From the NCBI GenBank assembly GCA_036897485.1, contig JAYMTF010000910.1, positions 1 to 28,406 of the forward strand: 28,406 nt of DNA, in the 5' to 3' direction. This DNA comes from Pelargonium nanum. Lineage: Eukaryota > Streptophyta > Magnoliopsida > Geraniales > Geraniaceae. Below, in pieces: positions 1 through 9,366 of this stretch; positions within the stretch are counted from its first letter, which is position 1, and every line of letters begins with the position of its first letter. Below the pieces are notes generated by a model. It saw nothing but the letters and a program-made list of their open reading frames with translations. It had not been told where the DNA came from and ran no database searches. Both the position numbers and the translations under genes were made by a program.

Positions 1-506
1 ATATAGTACATATGTTTTATATTTCACGTTAAATCTGAAACAACTTTTTTTTTCTTTCAAAGTAATACTTTTAACACACAAAAATTCAAAAGAAATGCAT
101 ATCATTGATGAAAACGTATGATCATAAAATTACACACAAAAATATTGTACTACTTGATTAAACCTTGATTTTCATTTCCTTACAATCTTATTTCTAATCA
201 TGTTGACAATAGTTACCATTAGAAGTTGTTACTACACGCGCAACGCACGAGATTACAAACTAATACAATGTAATAAGTAACATCAAATTAGACTCGTATA
301 CAAATACATAAATAGGGACCGTGTAGTCGGTGGAGAAATCAGTTCTCAATTTGCGTGGAAAAATCGGTGGGAGCAAACACATACATATACCTAATAAGCG
401 ATTATCAGTTTGTGTGAACCTTAAAGATACAATACTTCTTTCATCTAAAAATAAGTGTTTTGTAATTGTCAATAGTATTCTTATACAATTTAGTTAGCAT
501 CCATTA

Positions 507-520
507 ACACGTGACGTGGC
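507..520. promoter_or_regulatory. Paired G-box/ABRE-like motif
   Basis: The sequence reads ACACGTGACGTGGC: a palindromic CACGTG followed at once by a second ACGTG core in ACGTGGC form. ACGTGGC is the bZIP-bound ABA-response element (ABRE) core in plants, and two ACGT cores close together are typical of responsive promoters. No gene in the window starts nearby, so it would serve a gene beyond the left edge, or be chance. The motif is seen; its function is inferred. Confidence 0.3.
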
Positions 521-680
521 CATAAAAAAATACAAGAGTATGTATATCTTATTTACTAACTTTTCCTTAATTTTTTCTAAATAAAAACAAAAAATTTTAC
601 TCCAAATATTTTTGTGCCTATCCTTTTTATAAAAGAAATAGAAACAATTTTCCCAGCTCAACCCTTATGTTCTCACAATT

Positions 681-800
681 AGAGACTCATTTTAAAACGG
701 AGAGAGTAAGCAAGAAGGGTATTCCTCTTCTATGGAGACTCATTTTAAAATGCAGAGTAATAAAGAAGAGTATTCCTCTTCTATGGAGCCTATTTTGGAA
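681..800. repeat. Short tandem duplication, about 52-bp unit
   Basis: GAGACTCATTTTAAAA occurs at 682 and again at 735, and TATTCCTCTTCTATGGAG occurs at 720 and 771. This gives about two imperfect copies of a 51-53 bp unit. The unit is non-coding and unlike any element I recognise. Confidence 0.7.
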
Positions 801-872
801 TATCCAACAAAAAGTGAAATGCAGTTCGTGAACATCTACATTTTGTGATTTCGATTATACTCAAAATAATTG

Positions 873-925
873 CATGTTTCAATAGTGTTTTTGTCATTGC
901 CATGTTTCAATAGTGTTTTTGTCAT
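873..925. repeat. Tandem duplication, 25-bp match with 28-bp period
   Basis: Two identical 25-nt copies beginning CATGTTTCAATAG start at 873 and 901. Perfect identity suggests a recent local duplication. There is no coding potential. Confidence 0.85.
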
Positions 926-1358
926 GCCCTAAAATAAGTGTCTTCTTTACATGTATAAGACTTGCTTTAACTTAAAGCTTTTATGGGCATTGCCGCCTTA
1001 AAGTAACCAATATAGAAGAAAAATGGAGCCAAAAACAAATGATTCAGATACACAAATACATCTGAAGTCACAATAATTTGGCATTAAACTGGAAGCTTAG
1101 GGTAACACAAACACTACATCACAAAGAATAAAGTCAAATAATGCAAGCATCAAATATAAATCTCCAAAAATTATAAATAGCATAGAAAACATCTCATAAC
1201 CAAGAAATCCCAATAGGCCTAAATACTAGGCATAGAAAGCTCAAATCCAAGTTACCATTACAGAAGACTAAAAATAACCAAGCAACAATTAAAATAAAAG
1301 CCACAGCAAGCTCTACTTTAAAGCCAGCTGCTCCATATCTCTCCAACTCAGCCAATTC

Positions 1359-3101
1359 TTAGCACTTAACCTCCTTCAACCCGTGGCCAAAGTACAAAAA
1401 TGTAGGATCGGTAGCACCTTCCTTGTAGTAAGCAAAAACCATAGTTGAATCATCATGCATGCTCTCCCCCACAAAGCTGCACAATATATAATTAACATAA
1501 ATCTCGTGTATGACAATAGTTAACATCAAAACCTGGTCAAGCTAACACTTACAACTGAAGGTCGCTAAGCTTTGAAAGCAAGTATTTGGTTGCTGCCTCA
1601 ATGTTCTTCTTGAATTCCTCTTGCTTCTCGCCCTCCAGCTTGGGTGTCAACAACTTGATGTACTTCTTAATGTATGCGACAAATTGCTTCTTGTCAAAAG
1701 GAGGTTGCTCCTGTAAGCAAAAATGGATATTTACTTGTTAAACTGTGAAGCAAGAAACAAAATCAGTCGTGTAAACTTAGTTTCAAAGCCCACTAACCTG
1801 AAGCCTAAAAGTGTCAACAATATCAACCACCTTCACAGCTTGATCATCAACACCCTCGTCATCCTCAGCACCCTCAGCAGAAGGGTTTGCACCAATGTCT
1901 ACATCAACTGCTCCTTGAACAACCCACTGCCAAAAAGATAAAATGCTTCATCAACGCCCATCGACAAACATCTAAACATAACTAAGTCCCTTCCCAACCT
2001 TAAATGAAAGAATTAGCTAAATTGATGAAAGAAAATAATATCAAAACTTATTTGTTACAAAATTGGCTAAACTTAAAGAACCCTACAATATACAAATTAG
2101 AAATTACGTGCAAGTGGACTCAAAAGTTGGCAGTATTACTGACAAGGTATGAAACATAGAAACCCTAGTGCTCCATCAATCAATACCAAAATAACCAACA
2201 AAACTGAGTAAAGCAATAGGAACATATAAAACCTTAATATTTAAGAACTAATACTGACCTTTCCCTCAACTTCCCACAGAACACCATTGTGGATTTCCTT
2301 GTAGGGAAAGGAGTCTGAGAGAAGCTCATCACCTTCAAGAAGAATACAAAACATCAGAATACAAATGAAATCCCGGTGACCATAGATATTAATTTAGTTT
2401 GTCAACATGATAGTCCCTTAAATCTTAAATCAATGAAAAGTAAATATATCGCAGCATTATGATACATGACATTCATAATTTAACAGGCAAGATTGGCATG
2501 AAAAAAACAAAACAAACAAACAGAGATAAGTTTCTCAGACTTTTATAGAACACATCAGAGATGGTTACAATTTAAAACCAATGAATCTTCATCTCCAAAA
2601 CCAGAACATATCCAACAAAAATCCAAAAACCTCTGGGATTATTTTTGTGCAGCGTCAAGTTAAAATCAGTACAAAATAAATTTTTATATAGTTTCAAAAT
2701 CATGAATTCAAAGTAAAGCACAGATACAAACTAATCCCAAATCCACAAAAGCATATACATGATTCAGATAACACAGACATGAGATCTAGAACTAATAAAC
2801 CCACAAAATTTAATATTGGATTCACAAATCACAATACCTTACAAAACTAAATCACAGACACAATCTAATCATCCATGCAGACACCCAGAGACGATACCAG
2901 ATCTAAAACCAATCAACCCACAAAAATTCAGAGAACAAACTAAACTAAAAACCTATTGGGTTCACAATCAAGTACAAAATTTCAATACTTTAATAGAAAA
3001 CAAAGATCTAGATAACACAAAAGAGAGATTGAAACCAGAAAAACATGGATTTGAATAAGCGTAGAAGAATTACCGGTGAGCAAATCCTGATAGACCAACA
3101 T
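1359..3101 (-). CDS. TCTP: Translationally controlled tumor protein (TCTP)
   Basis: This is a complete TCTP gene on the minus strand. Exons are 3074-3101, 2259-2332, 1798-1926, 1553-1710 and 1359-1476, all with GT-AG introns. Together they make 507 nt, or 168 aa, the usual plant TCTP length. The protein starts [18 protein letters not shown] and ends HGLKEVKC. Both family signatures are present: IGANPSAEG near residues 45-53 and LQFFVGESM near 128-136. TCTP is an abundant cytosolic protein linked to growth, TOR-related signalling and cell-cycle control, and is proposed to act on Rheb/Rab-type GTPases. The ATG at 3101 is fixed by the conserved N-terminus. A TATA-like box lies about 110 bp upstream. 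No damage is seen; the identification is essentially certain from the protein sequence. Confidence 0.97.
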
Positions 3102-3206
3102 GATTTTAGGATAAAATCTCTACCGGATTGAACCCAAGTGCGAAATAAGGAAGCTTGGAGGCAGAGTTGAGAGAGCTTGAGAGGGTTTGCAGAGTCCACA
3201 CAGCGA

Positions 3207-3238
3207 GAATTTATAGGGCGAGGGTTTTTTTGGCAGAG
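3207..3238 (-). promoter_or_regulatory. TCTP core promoter (TATA box, AAACCCT motif)
   Basis: On the minus strand, TATAAATTC (3207-3215) lies about 30 nt before the likely transcription start. An AAACCCT core (near 3221-3228) lies just upstream, and another AAACCCT falls in the presumed 5'UTR near 3184-3190. AAACCCTA telo-boxes are common in promoters of plant translation-related genes; here the last base of that consensus differs. The presumed 5'UTR is rich in CT runs. The transcription start itself is inferred. Confidence 0.5.
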
Positions 3239-4693
3239 GAAGAAGAAACTACGGGACTTTGTTTTTACGCAACCTAGACACGTCTTTTTGTGAAATTCCT
3301 CTTGTGTCCCTTTCGCATGTGCGAGTTCTCTTTCTCGGATTGGTCATTGGATTTGGTGATCTAATATTTTTATAAGTTAAAAAATATAAAAATAGTGTAT
3401 CATTTTAATGTGTCATTTTTTTCCAAATTATTTCTTAGATGAATTATTCTAATGGAATATACTCTTATTCTCTCACATGAGTAAAAAAGAAAGGCTATTT
3501 GTGATCCTTTGTGATGACAATGTTTTTACAGATTGGTGCTCTCGAAAAGTTCATCATGTATCATGATGTAAATTTTCAAGAGTTAATATCGCATGTATCG
3601 TTCTATCCGTTCATGCATATTTATCACTATCATAACATACCCACTGTTTCATTTTACCGCTTCCTACAATTCTCTTTCCATATTCGAAATAAATCTATTG
3701 ACAACTCCAACTGCATGCATGAGCAATACTAGCCTAGTGCAAACCATGACATACATTAAAACTAAGCTTAGAGTGACTAGCATAATAAATCTTATGTGTA
3801 TATTCTTCATTTCTTATTGTATATATAGCACTATTTCAAACTAAGTTTAAAGTGTCTAGTTCATTCAAAAAAAAGTTTAAAGTGCCTAGCAAATAAAAAG
3901 CTAACTAGTTTCGCCTTATTCATGTTGAACCTATCTAGTACATTCTCAATATATTTTCCTAGATGGTAATGTGAGTAGGAAAATAAGCTTAAAAGGGTGA
4001 GGGGATTGGATGAAAATGGAAGAGGTAGAGAGAGGGATGCATCCATCACATTGCTTCATTTTTTTTATGTTTCGAAGACACTTCCTCATTGTTCAACGAT
4101 TACATGAGATCTAGTTTACTTGTTTTTGTTTTTGTTTAGGGTTGTCATACCCATTTTGGTTTGAGACTGTTTTGTTGGAATATTTCGAATTTGTATTGTT
4201 CTGCCATTGTGTTTAGAATTCTGAAATATCTTATTACATGTCTTTTTTTCTTTTGAGCAAGTTCCTCCTTACAATTATTCTCTTTCAAAGTTTACAGTAC
4301 AAATGTTGAAATTTAGACTCGTCTTTTTCTCTTGAACAGATCCCTCCTAGATTCTATATATTTCAGCGACTCAGAAGACGATAATGAAACAAGAGCTCGG
4401 AGTGAGAATCTGCTGATCATTGAGCTATTATATTTGAGGACCTTCTAGAAGATCATGATGTTGAACATCACCCTCAAATGTTGTGTTGAAGGATACTCTA
4501 TCATATTCCTTGTGTTTTCTATGACCAATAGCCATATTTTCATTTAATTTTCAATCACCATTTTTTATCTTGTTCTATCCATAAAATGCCAAATAATGAG
4601 TGAAATTTTTATATTTGTCTTTGGTGAGATATCTCTTATTCCCGAAAATTATTTTGAATAGAGTCTTGACACTAGTTATGTGTATTTCGCCAT
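3239..4693. other. AT-rich intergenic stretch, no gene seen
   Basis: The right neighbour is a retroelement fossil. I found no frame with protein-like composition and no RNA gene. A short phrase resembling ACTAAGTTTAAAGTGTCTAG recurs near 3761, 3840 and 3872, so there is some local duplication. The first 150 bases are likely part of the TCTP promoter and include CCAAT on the minus strand near 3341-3354. Confidence 0.55.
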
Positions 4694-5290
4694 TGTTATG
4701 GATTTTGTTGCCAAGATAATTTTAGTTTTATTACACAAATGTAGCTTACAAAATGAGAGAATGGTTTGGGCAAATGGTGACTTACCTATTTATACTATTA
4801 TGTTAACTAAATGGATGACTAAGATTAAAAACACAAAAGCTCTATGAATGACTAAAATTCAACATACAAGTTTATGCATATATCTAGTTACTTCCTAAAT
4901 TTGGTGGAATGGATGGAAGGATAGATTCTAGAGGATTATGCAAGTGTGAGGAAGTTTTCAAGACTCCATGCACTTTGGGCTAATTATGTGCGGATTGGGC
5001 TGGATCTGTACAGGTTGTGCCTCAAAGTATGCATGTTGTAACATTCGCCTCCACCTAATATTATAAAGCGACATCCTCGTCGATTCGTTTTGGTGGAACT
5101 CCCGTTTCTAGTCTTGAAATTGCCATAGGTTGGTTGCTGGTTCCCAGCTTGCCTCTTTATCTGAAAGATTCTTCCATTTTACCAAAAACTCAGTGTATGC
5201 AAGAACTAAATTCCTTAAAACTTTGCGTTGTGCCATTACGTCATCCACCTCGTCGGGATGATAAAGTTCATATTGCTCATATAGAAATCT
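4694..5290 (-). mobile_element. Ty3/gypsy chromovirus fossil: 3' end of pol plus LTR
   Basis: This is a broken, 5'-truncated LTR-retrotransposon remnant on the minus strand. At roughly 5090-5290 the sequence resembles the end of a gypsy polyprotein, with a chromodomain-like phrase FLVKWKNLSDKEASWEP and then LWQF, as in plant chromoviruses. It is followed by a candidate 3' LTR of about 350 bp (4694-5043) whose ends are TGTTA and TAACA. Inside that LTR is a TATAAATAGG box (near 4788-4797) and an AATAAAA signal further on. The 5' LTR, primer-binding site, gag and most of pol are absent. It is not functional. The age cannot be estimated from one LTR, but the decay suggests an old insertion. Confidence 0.65.
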
Positions 5291-5420
5291 AGATGTATCT
5301 TAGAAAGATTGGGTTTTGGAGAAAAGGAAAGGCTCTCCTAGAAAAAGTCAAATAAAAAAATTTCTTTTACAAATTAATTTTTTATGTATGCCGTTTTAAA
5401 AAAAAAAAATTTATGTATGC

Positions 5421-5482
5421 CACGTGTCCGTCAAAAGAAAGAAAATTTGACTGTTGGATACATTGCCAAGTGCCAACGGTCA
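5421..5482 (+). promoter_or_regulatory. G-box and MSA-like motif ahead of the ARM-repeat gene
   Basis: A CACGTG G-box (5421-5426) lies in CCACGTGTCC, and CCAACGGTCA (5473-5482) lies about 150 bp before the start codon. The latter matches the mitosis-specific activator (MSA) consensus YCYAACGGYYA except at its first base. MSA elements are bound by three-repeat MYB factors and drive G2/M expression. The motifs are seen; mitotic control is inferred. Confidence 0.4.
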
Positions 5483-5630
5483 CTTTTCAAATTTCAAAAT
5501 TTAAAACGATAAAAAGTGAAAAATGTGACCACTCCTCGAACATTTCCGAACAGAACCAGAACTCAACTCCTTTAAATCAATCAAATCCATCTTCTTTACA
5601 AATCACAATCTCTCCAATTCGCACACAACA

Positions 5631-7139
5631 ATGGCGCTGAGACCTATCGATAATGCACTCCCAGCAACACCAGAAAGGCCCAAAAAGCAAGCAAAAGTCG
5701 CTGTTTCGATCCACAAACAATCCGATCTAGACATCGTAAACGACGAAAACAAGGTTCCGGTTCCACCTTCTGAACCAACTACTGAAGCCACCATTGATTA
5801 TATTCCTTCTGAGAACCTAAAACCCATCTCAGACCCTGAAGACAAGATCCAAGTAAGTGGGTTCGTTTATTTCTTGTCCGTTTTGCTCTGTTTTGATGGT
5901 TTCTTGAAAACCCAGAACTTCATTGATGACTGAGATTCAAAGGGATCATGAAAAATGTGTTCTTTTTCTCGTCTGAGTTGCTCAATTTTTGTATATTTCA
6001 TGAAAATCCAGGGTTTGATTGGTGGCTTAGATTCGAAGGACTGGATAAAGGTCTGCGAGTCATTGAATAATGCAAGGCGGTTCGCTCTGCACCATTCCAC
6101 TCTGTTGCAGCCTAGTCTGTAAGTATATATTTATAAAGTTCTCATGTTCGAGCATTGGTTGTTACGCTTGCCGATAAAAATAAAGTTTCGTGTTGCGGTG
6201 TCCATGTCGGGTCGTGTCCTGTATCTCGTACTCGTGTCTAGGCAGCATAGTTAAATATCAAGGAAATGCTATTGCAAGCTACTGCTGTTTGGGTGATGAC
6301 ACTTGTGGTATTTTCTGATTTTGTGTAGGGAAAAACTTATGGTTGTTCTTGTAAAGTGCATGAAAAATCCAAGAAGTGCTCTTTGCAAGACCTCAATCAT
6401 GGCTTCTTCTGATATATTCAACACCTATGGAGACAAGTTACTCGAATCTGTTTCCTTCGACCCCTTGGTACAGAAACTGGCAACATTTTTTCAATTGACT
6501 GAGTCTCTGTCATTAACTTTGTAGCTCGAGGTTCTTTTTTCTCGTATACTGATGTTTGTTTTACTAATTGGTTTGATCCAACAGCTCCTGCAGCTGCTAC
6601 TCAAGGCCTCCCAGGACAAACGTTTCCTGTGCGAAGAAGCCGAAAGGTCTCTAAGCATAATGGTGGAGTCCATGAATTGTGGACCTCTCTTTCATAAACT
6701 CAGGGCCTATGTGACCCATTCCAATCCCAGAGTCAGAGCCAAAGCTGCAGTTTGTGTCTCCAAAATGGTGAGTTCTCATGAACCCATGAAACTATTAGTA
6801 CTATTAGTGTATTGAATGATCTTTTAAAGAAACTGATTTGAAATTACAATCTATATTCAGGGATTGGAAGTTATGAAGGAATTTGGGTTTGTTTCTTTGC
6901 TTCAAATGGCTGCAAATCTGTTGAATGATAGGCTGCCTGAAGCGAGGGAAGCGGCTCGGACCATAGTGAGCTCCATATACGAGGAGGGTTTCAGTGAAAA
7001 TGAGCAAGAAGAGAAGATTGAAGCATGGCATAGCTTTTGCCACTCAAATTTGAGTCCTATTCATGCATTGTCTATCCTTAAAGTGACACCACCTCTACCC
7101 AGTAAATGTGCTGTGAATGATGATGATGCCATGGAGTAG
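5631..7139 (+). CDS. ARM/TOG-like repeat protein (ARM repeat superfamily)
   Basis: A complete five-exon gene: 5631-5852, 6012-6118, 6329-6467, 6585-6767 and 6861-7139, all GT-AG, total 930 nt or 309 aa. Residues 1-74 are charged, rich in Pro/Lys/Glu and probably disordered. From about residue 75 (GLIGGLDSKDWIKVCESLNN) the protein is a series of amphipathic helices like the HEAT/ARM repeats of CLASP N-terminal (TOG) domains, including SNPRVRAKAAVCVSKMG and LNDRLPEAREAARTIVSSIY, and ends in an acidic tail. I associate it with the small Arabidopsis ARM proteins of the At3g01450/At5g14790 type. Relatives with TOG domains bind tubulin, so a microtubule role is plausible but not shown. There are no membrane segments. 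The start is the first ATG and gives family-like length. Confidence 0.85.
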
Positions 7140-8048
7140 GAGATAGATAATAAGTTTGCAAAATTTCATGTAAATGATGCTTTTACATGATTCCTCATTC
7201 TAGTTGTTGTAATGTTGTTGATTGCTTTATTATAGTTTCTTTTTATCCTATTGTTGCTTCTTTTTTACATGATGTTGTTTGAATGAAAACATATCTCTAA
7301 TTGAGATATTTAGAAATTTGACTCTTATGCTCAACATTTTTTTTAAACAAGCAGTACTTTTATTAATAATTTCTAAAAATAACAATAAAAGTAAAAAACC
7401 CCAAAGACGGGGAGACAAGAAAACAAACAGTATCGCTACATCAGGAAGTAAAAGAGAGCATTGTGTCCTCCACACCCGCTGGTTTATCATGAAAGAACAA
7501 AGCATTCCGAGCCAGCCAAAATTGCCTCAGGGTCAAAAAAGCATAGACCACTTGCAAAGTTAAAACATAAATGAGTTGAGTTCCTTATCTATCTCTCGTC
7601 AGTTCACCCGCAATGTTATTACAGACTTGCACCTTAAGTGGTTGAGCTTTTTGTTGAGTCTTTTATTTATCAACAAACGTAACAATCGAAGTTTGAACCA
7701 GCTTTAAGTTGAGTTGTGACCTATCAATCAAAGTCTCTGGATGTGCAATCTTTTGTTTGATATATTGGAATAAACATACATACATGTAAAATATAAACTA
7801 GCATTTTATTTCATGGCATTGATGGGCCACATTCACATGCAGAAACCATAGGATCAAACTACATAAATTACAAACTGAAATAGGGCTAGCTAGCCAGTCA
7901 TTATCAGTAGTACTGGTCTAGCTAGCATGCATGCATAAATCATAATTGGCTTTATTGTTTATTGTTATTGTTATTGTTTCTTTTAACAAAGAACCCTAGA
8001 GAAACTAAGTGGCCAATATGTGTTACATAAGACTAATAACTAAACATA
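7140..8048. other. ARM-gene 3' flank and intergenic region
   Basis: The first part probably contains the ARM-gene 3'UTR. A LINE tail (listed separately) follows, then AT-rich sequence with GCTAGC and GCATGC repeats near 7887-7936 that leads to the convergent phylloplanin-like gene. I see no further gene. Confidence 0.5.
7328..7565 (-). mobile_element. Fragment of a LINE (non-LTR retrotransposon) 3' end
   Basis: Read on the minus strand, about 40 residues resemble the region after the reverse transcriptase in plant L1-type LINEs, with FWLARNALFFHDKPAG matching the W-x-ARN-x-F pattern typical there. A stop follows near 7439, then a T-rich 3'UTR with the stem-like CCCCGTCTTTGGGG, and finally an A-run that appears as T8 at 7338-7345 on the plus strand. 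This arrangement (end of coding region, short 3'UTR, A-tail) fits a 5'-truncated LINE insertion. No reverse-transcriptase core is present. It could also be a chance frame; moderate confidence only. Confidence 0.4.
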
Positions 8049-9258
8049 TTAATTTATGAGCTGGAAGCCGACCGGAACAAGGTTGACGATGTTCATGAGG
8101 CCGGAGGTGGTGGTTCCGAGGAAGCGCAACGGCGAGAGCAGACCTCCTACTGATGGCAGATTAGCATTGCAGCTAGCAAGAGGTGTGTTCACAGCCAAGT
8201 TGCAATTGTTCAGTAATGAGGACAAAAGAAAATTTAATGGATCCAACAATATGGAAAACGCTCCGGATCCGTTTGTTGTTGCTGTTGATATTACATTTCC
8301 GGATCCACATTGTAGTTGCACCAATGCATCTGCAAAACATATACAAAGTTAATGTCAACATGTAGATGATGATGGTTAATTGATTATATAAACCCTAACT
8401 AATATAACATGATAATGAATACAAATGGTTGATTTCACTTGGTCTCTCAAGGTCTTAGTTTCAATCATCGGTGTTTGAACGCTTGCTGATGAGAAAAAAA
8501 TACTAGTTGTGGATTGGACTGAGGTGGATTCAAGGGCATGTTTTGTTGAAAAGTATTTCTTCAGTTTTCCGGAAAGTACTTTCTAGAAAATTGGTTTATG
8601 TTGGAGAGATACGTCTCAGCGGTCAGCACCCATAACGGACCTCACATCACAGTGGCCCCTGACGGAGCTCACTGTAAAGCCTCGCACCCAACTGGAGGCA
8701 ACTTGAGGCGTAAGTCATGAAGATGACTCGAGCAAAAAATCAAGGAATAGAAAAGCATCATGGTTATAAATATGGGAATGCAAACAGGATGAGGTATAGC
8801 ACAGAAAAAAACTCTAAATATTAATATTTTTTCGAGGAGTGTCTAATTTGAGCGTCAGAAGGTTCTACATCGAAAAGGTAAAAGGGAAAGGAGTTCTCCA
8901 AATCACCAGGGCGTGGAATATTTTTCAGTTTTTCAAAATAACTTTAAAATGGAAAAGCTCATTTCTACTTCTTTAAATCTCATAGAAAAATAGGAACAAT
9001 AATAATATTAAAGAAAAACAGAAGACTAAAATTTGTTTTCTGCAACTAAACAAAAGCTTAATTACTTGGGAAAACGGGCGTGGCACTGCCATTGACACCA
9101 ACATTGCCATTGAGGGTGCAAAACAGAGTTCCCTGAATCCGAAGCAACCCGAAGAGAGGGGTTAACAGCCCGAGCTGCCCTTCAGCCACTGGGGCAGCAA
9201 TTCCTGCAACAACAACCAAAAAGCAAACAAACAACAATGATCTTCTCATCAATGCCAT
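8049..9258 (-). CDS. Phylloplanin-like secreted protein (Pollen Ole e 1 family)
   Basis: A two-exon gene, 9066-9258 and 8049-8329, total 474 nt or 157 aa. Residues 1-27 are a signal peptide (hydrophobic LLFVCFLVVVAGIAAPVA, cleavage likely before QLG). The mature part resembles tobacco phylloplanin closely: PVFPNALVQLQCGSGN across the splice junction, FSILLDPLNFLLSSLLNNC, then LPSVGGLLSPL and a C-terminal GFQLIN. Four cysteines (about 47, 72, 107, 118) could form two disulfides. Phylloplanins are secreted onto the leaf surface by trichomes and, in tobacco, inhibit blue mould spore germination; a surface-defence role here is inferred by family. The intron is 736 bp and contains an LTR-like fossil. 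A TATAAAAT box lies about 100 bp upstream (9359-9366). Confidence 0.92.
8599..8930 (+). mobile_element. Ty3/gypsy Tat-lineage-like LTR fossil in an intron
   Basis: A broken remnant inside the phylloplanin-like intron, in opposite orientation to the gene. It begins TGTTGGAGAGATACG and carries TGGCCCCTGACGGAGCTCAC, a TTATAAATATGGG promoter-like box (near 8764) and TAATTTGAGCGTCAGAAGG. These phrases, in this order, are what I recall from LTRs of Tat-lineage gypsy elements and their non-autonomous relatives. No internal region or second LTR is seen, so it may be a solo LTR. The right edge is approximate. Confidence 0.45.
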
Positions 9259-9358
9259 GATCTCTTATCTTTCTGCAGCAATTATAGTTTCAATAATGAG
9301 TAGTGTATATGTTGCTATGGAATGAGAAGTGCTTGGTAGAGCTATGCTTCTTGTGGCC

Positions 9359-9366
9359 ATTTTATA
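9359..9366 (-). promoter_or_regulatory. TATA box of the phylloplanin-like gene
   Basis: TATAAAAT on the minus strand, about 100 bp before the ATG at 9258, in the usual place for a gene with a 60-80 nt 5'UTR. No other TATA-like motif is closer. Confidence 0.55.

Larger units (their letters stand above)
1..1358. other. Intergenic / TCTP 3' flank, no gene seen
   Basis: AT-rich sequence downstream of the minus-strand TCTP gene. I see no reading frame resembling a known protein. The right-hand part, from roughly 1000 to 1358, probably contains the TCTP 3'UTR. The rest holds two short tandem duplications (681-800 and 873-925) and a G-box/ABRE-like pair (507-520), listed separately. Confidence 0.6.

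Noticed and set aside
2816-3058. 80-residue plus-strand frame opposite TCTP intron 1
   Set aside because: It lies wholly in the first TCTP intron on the other strand, is rich in Asn, Gln, Lys and Thr as expected from A-rich DNA, and matches nothing.
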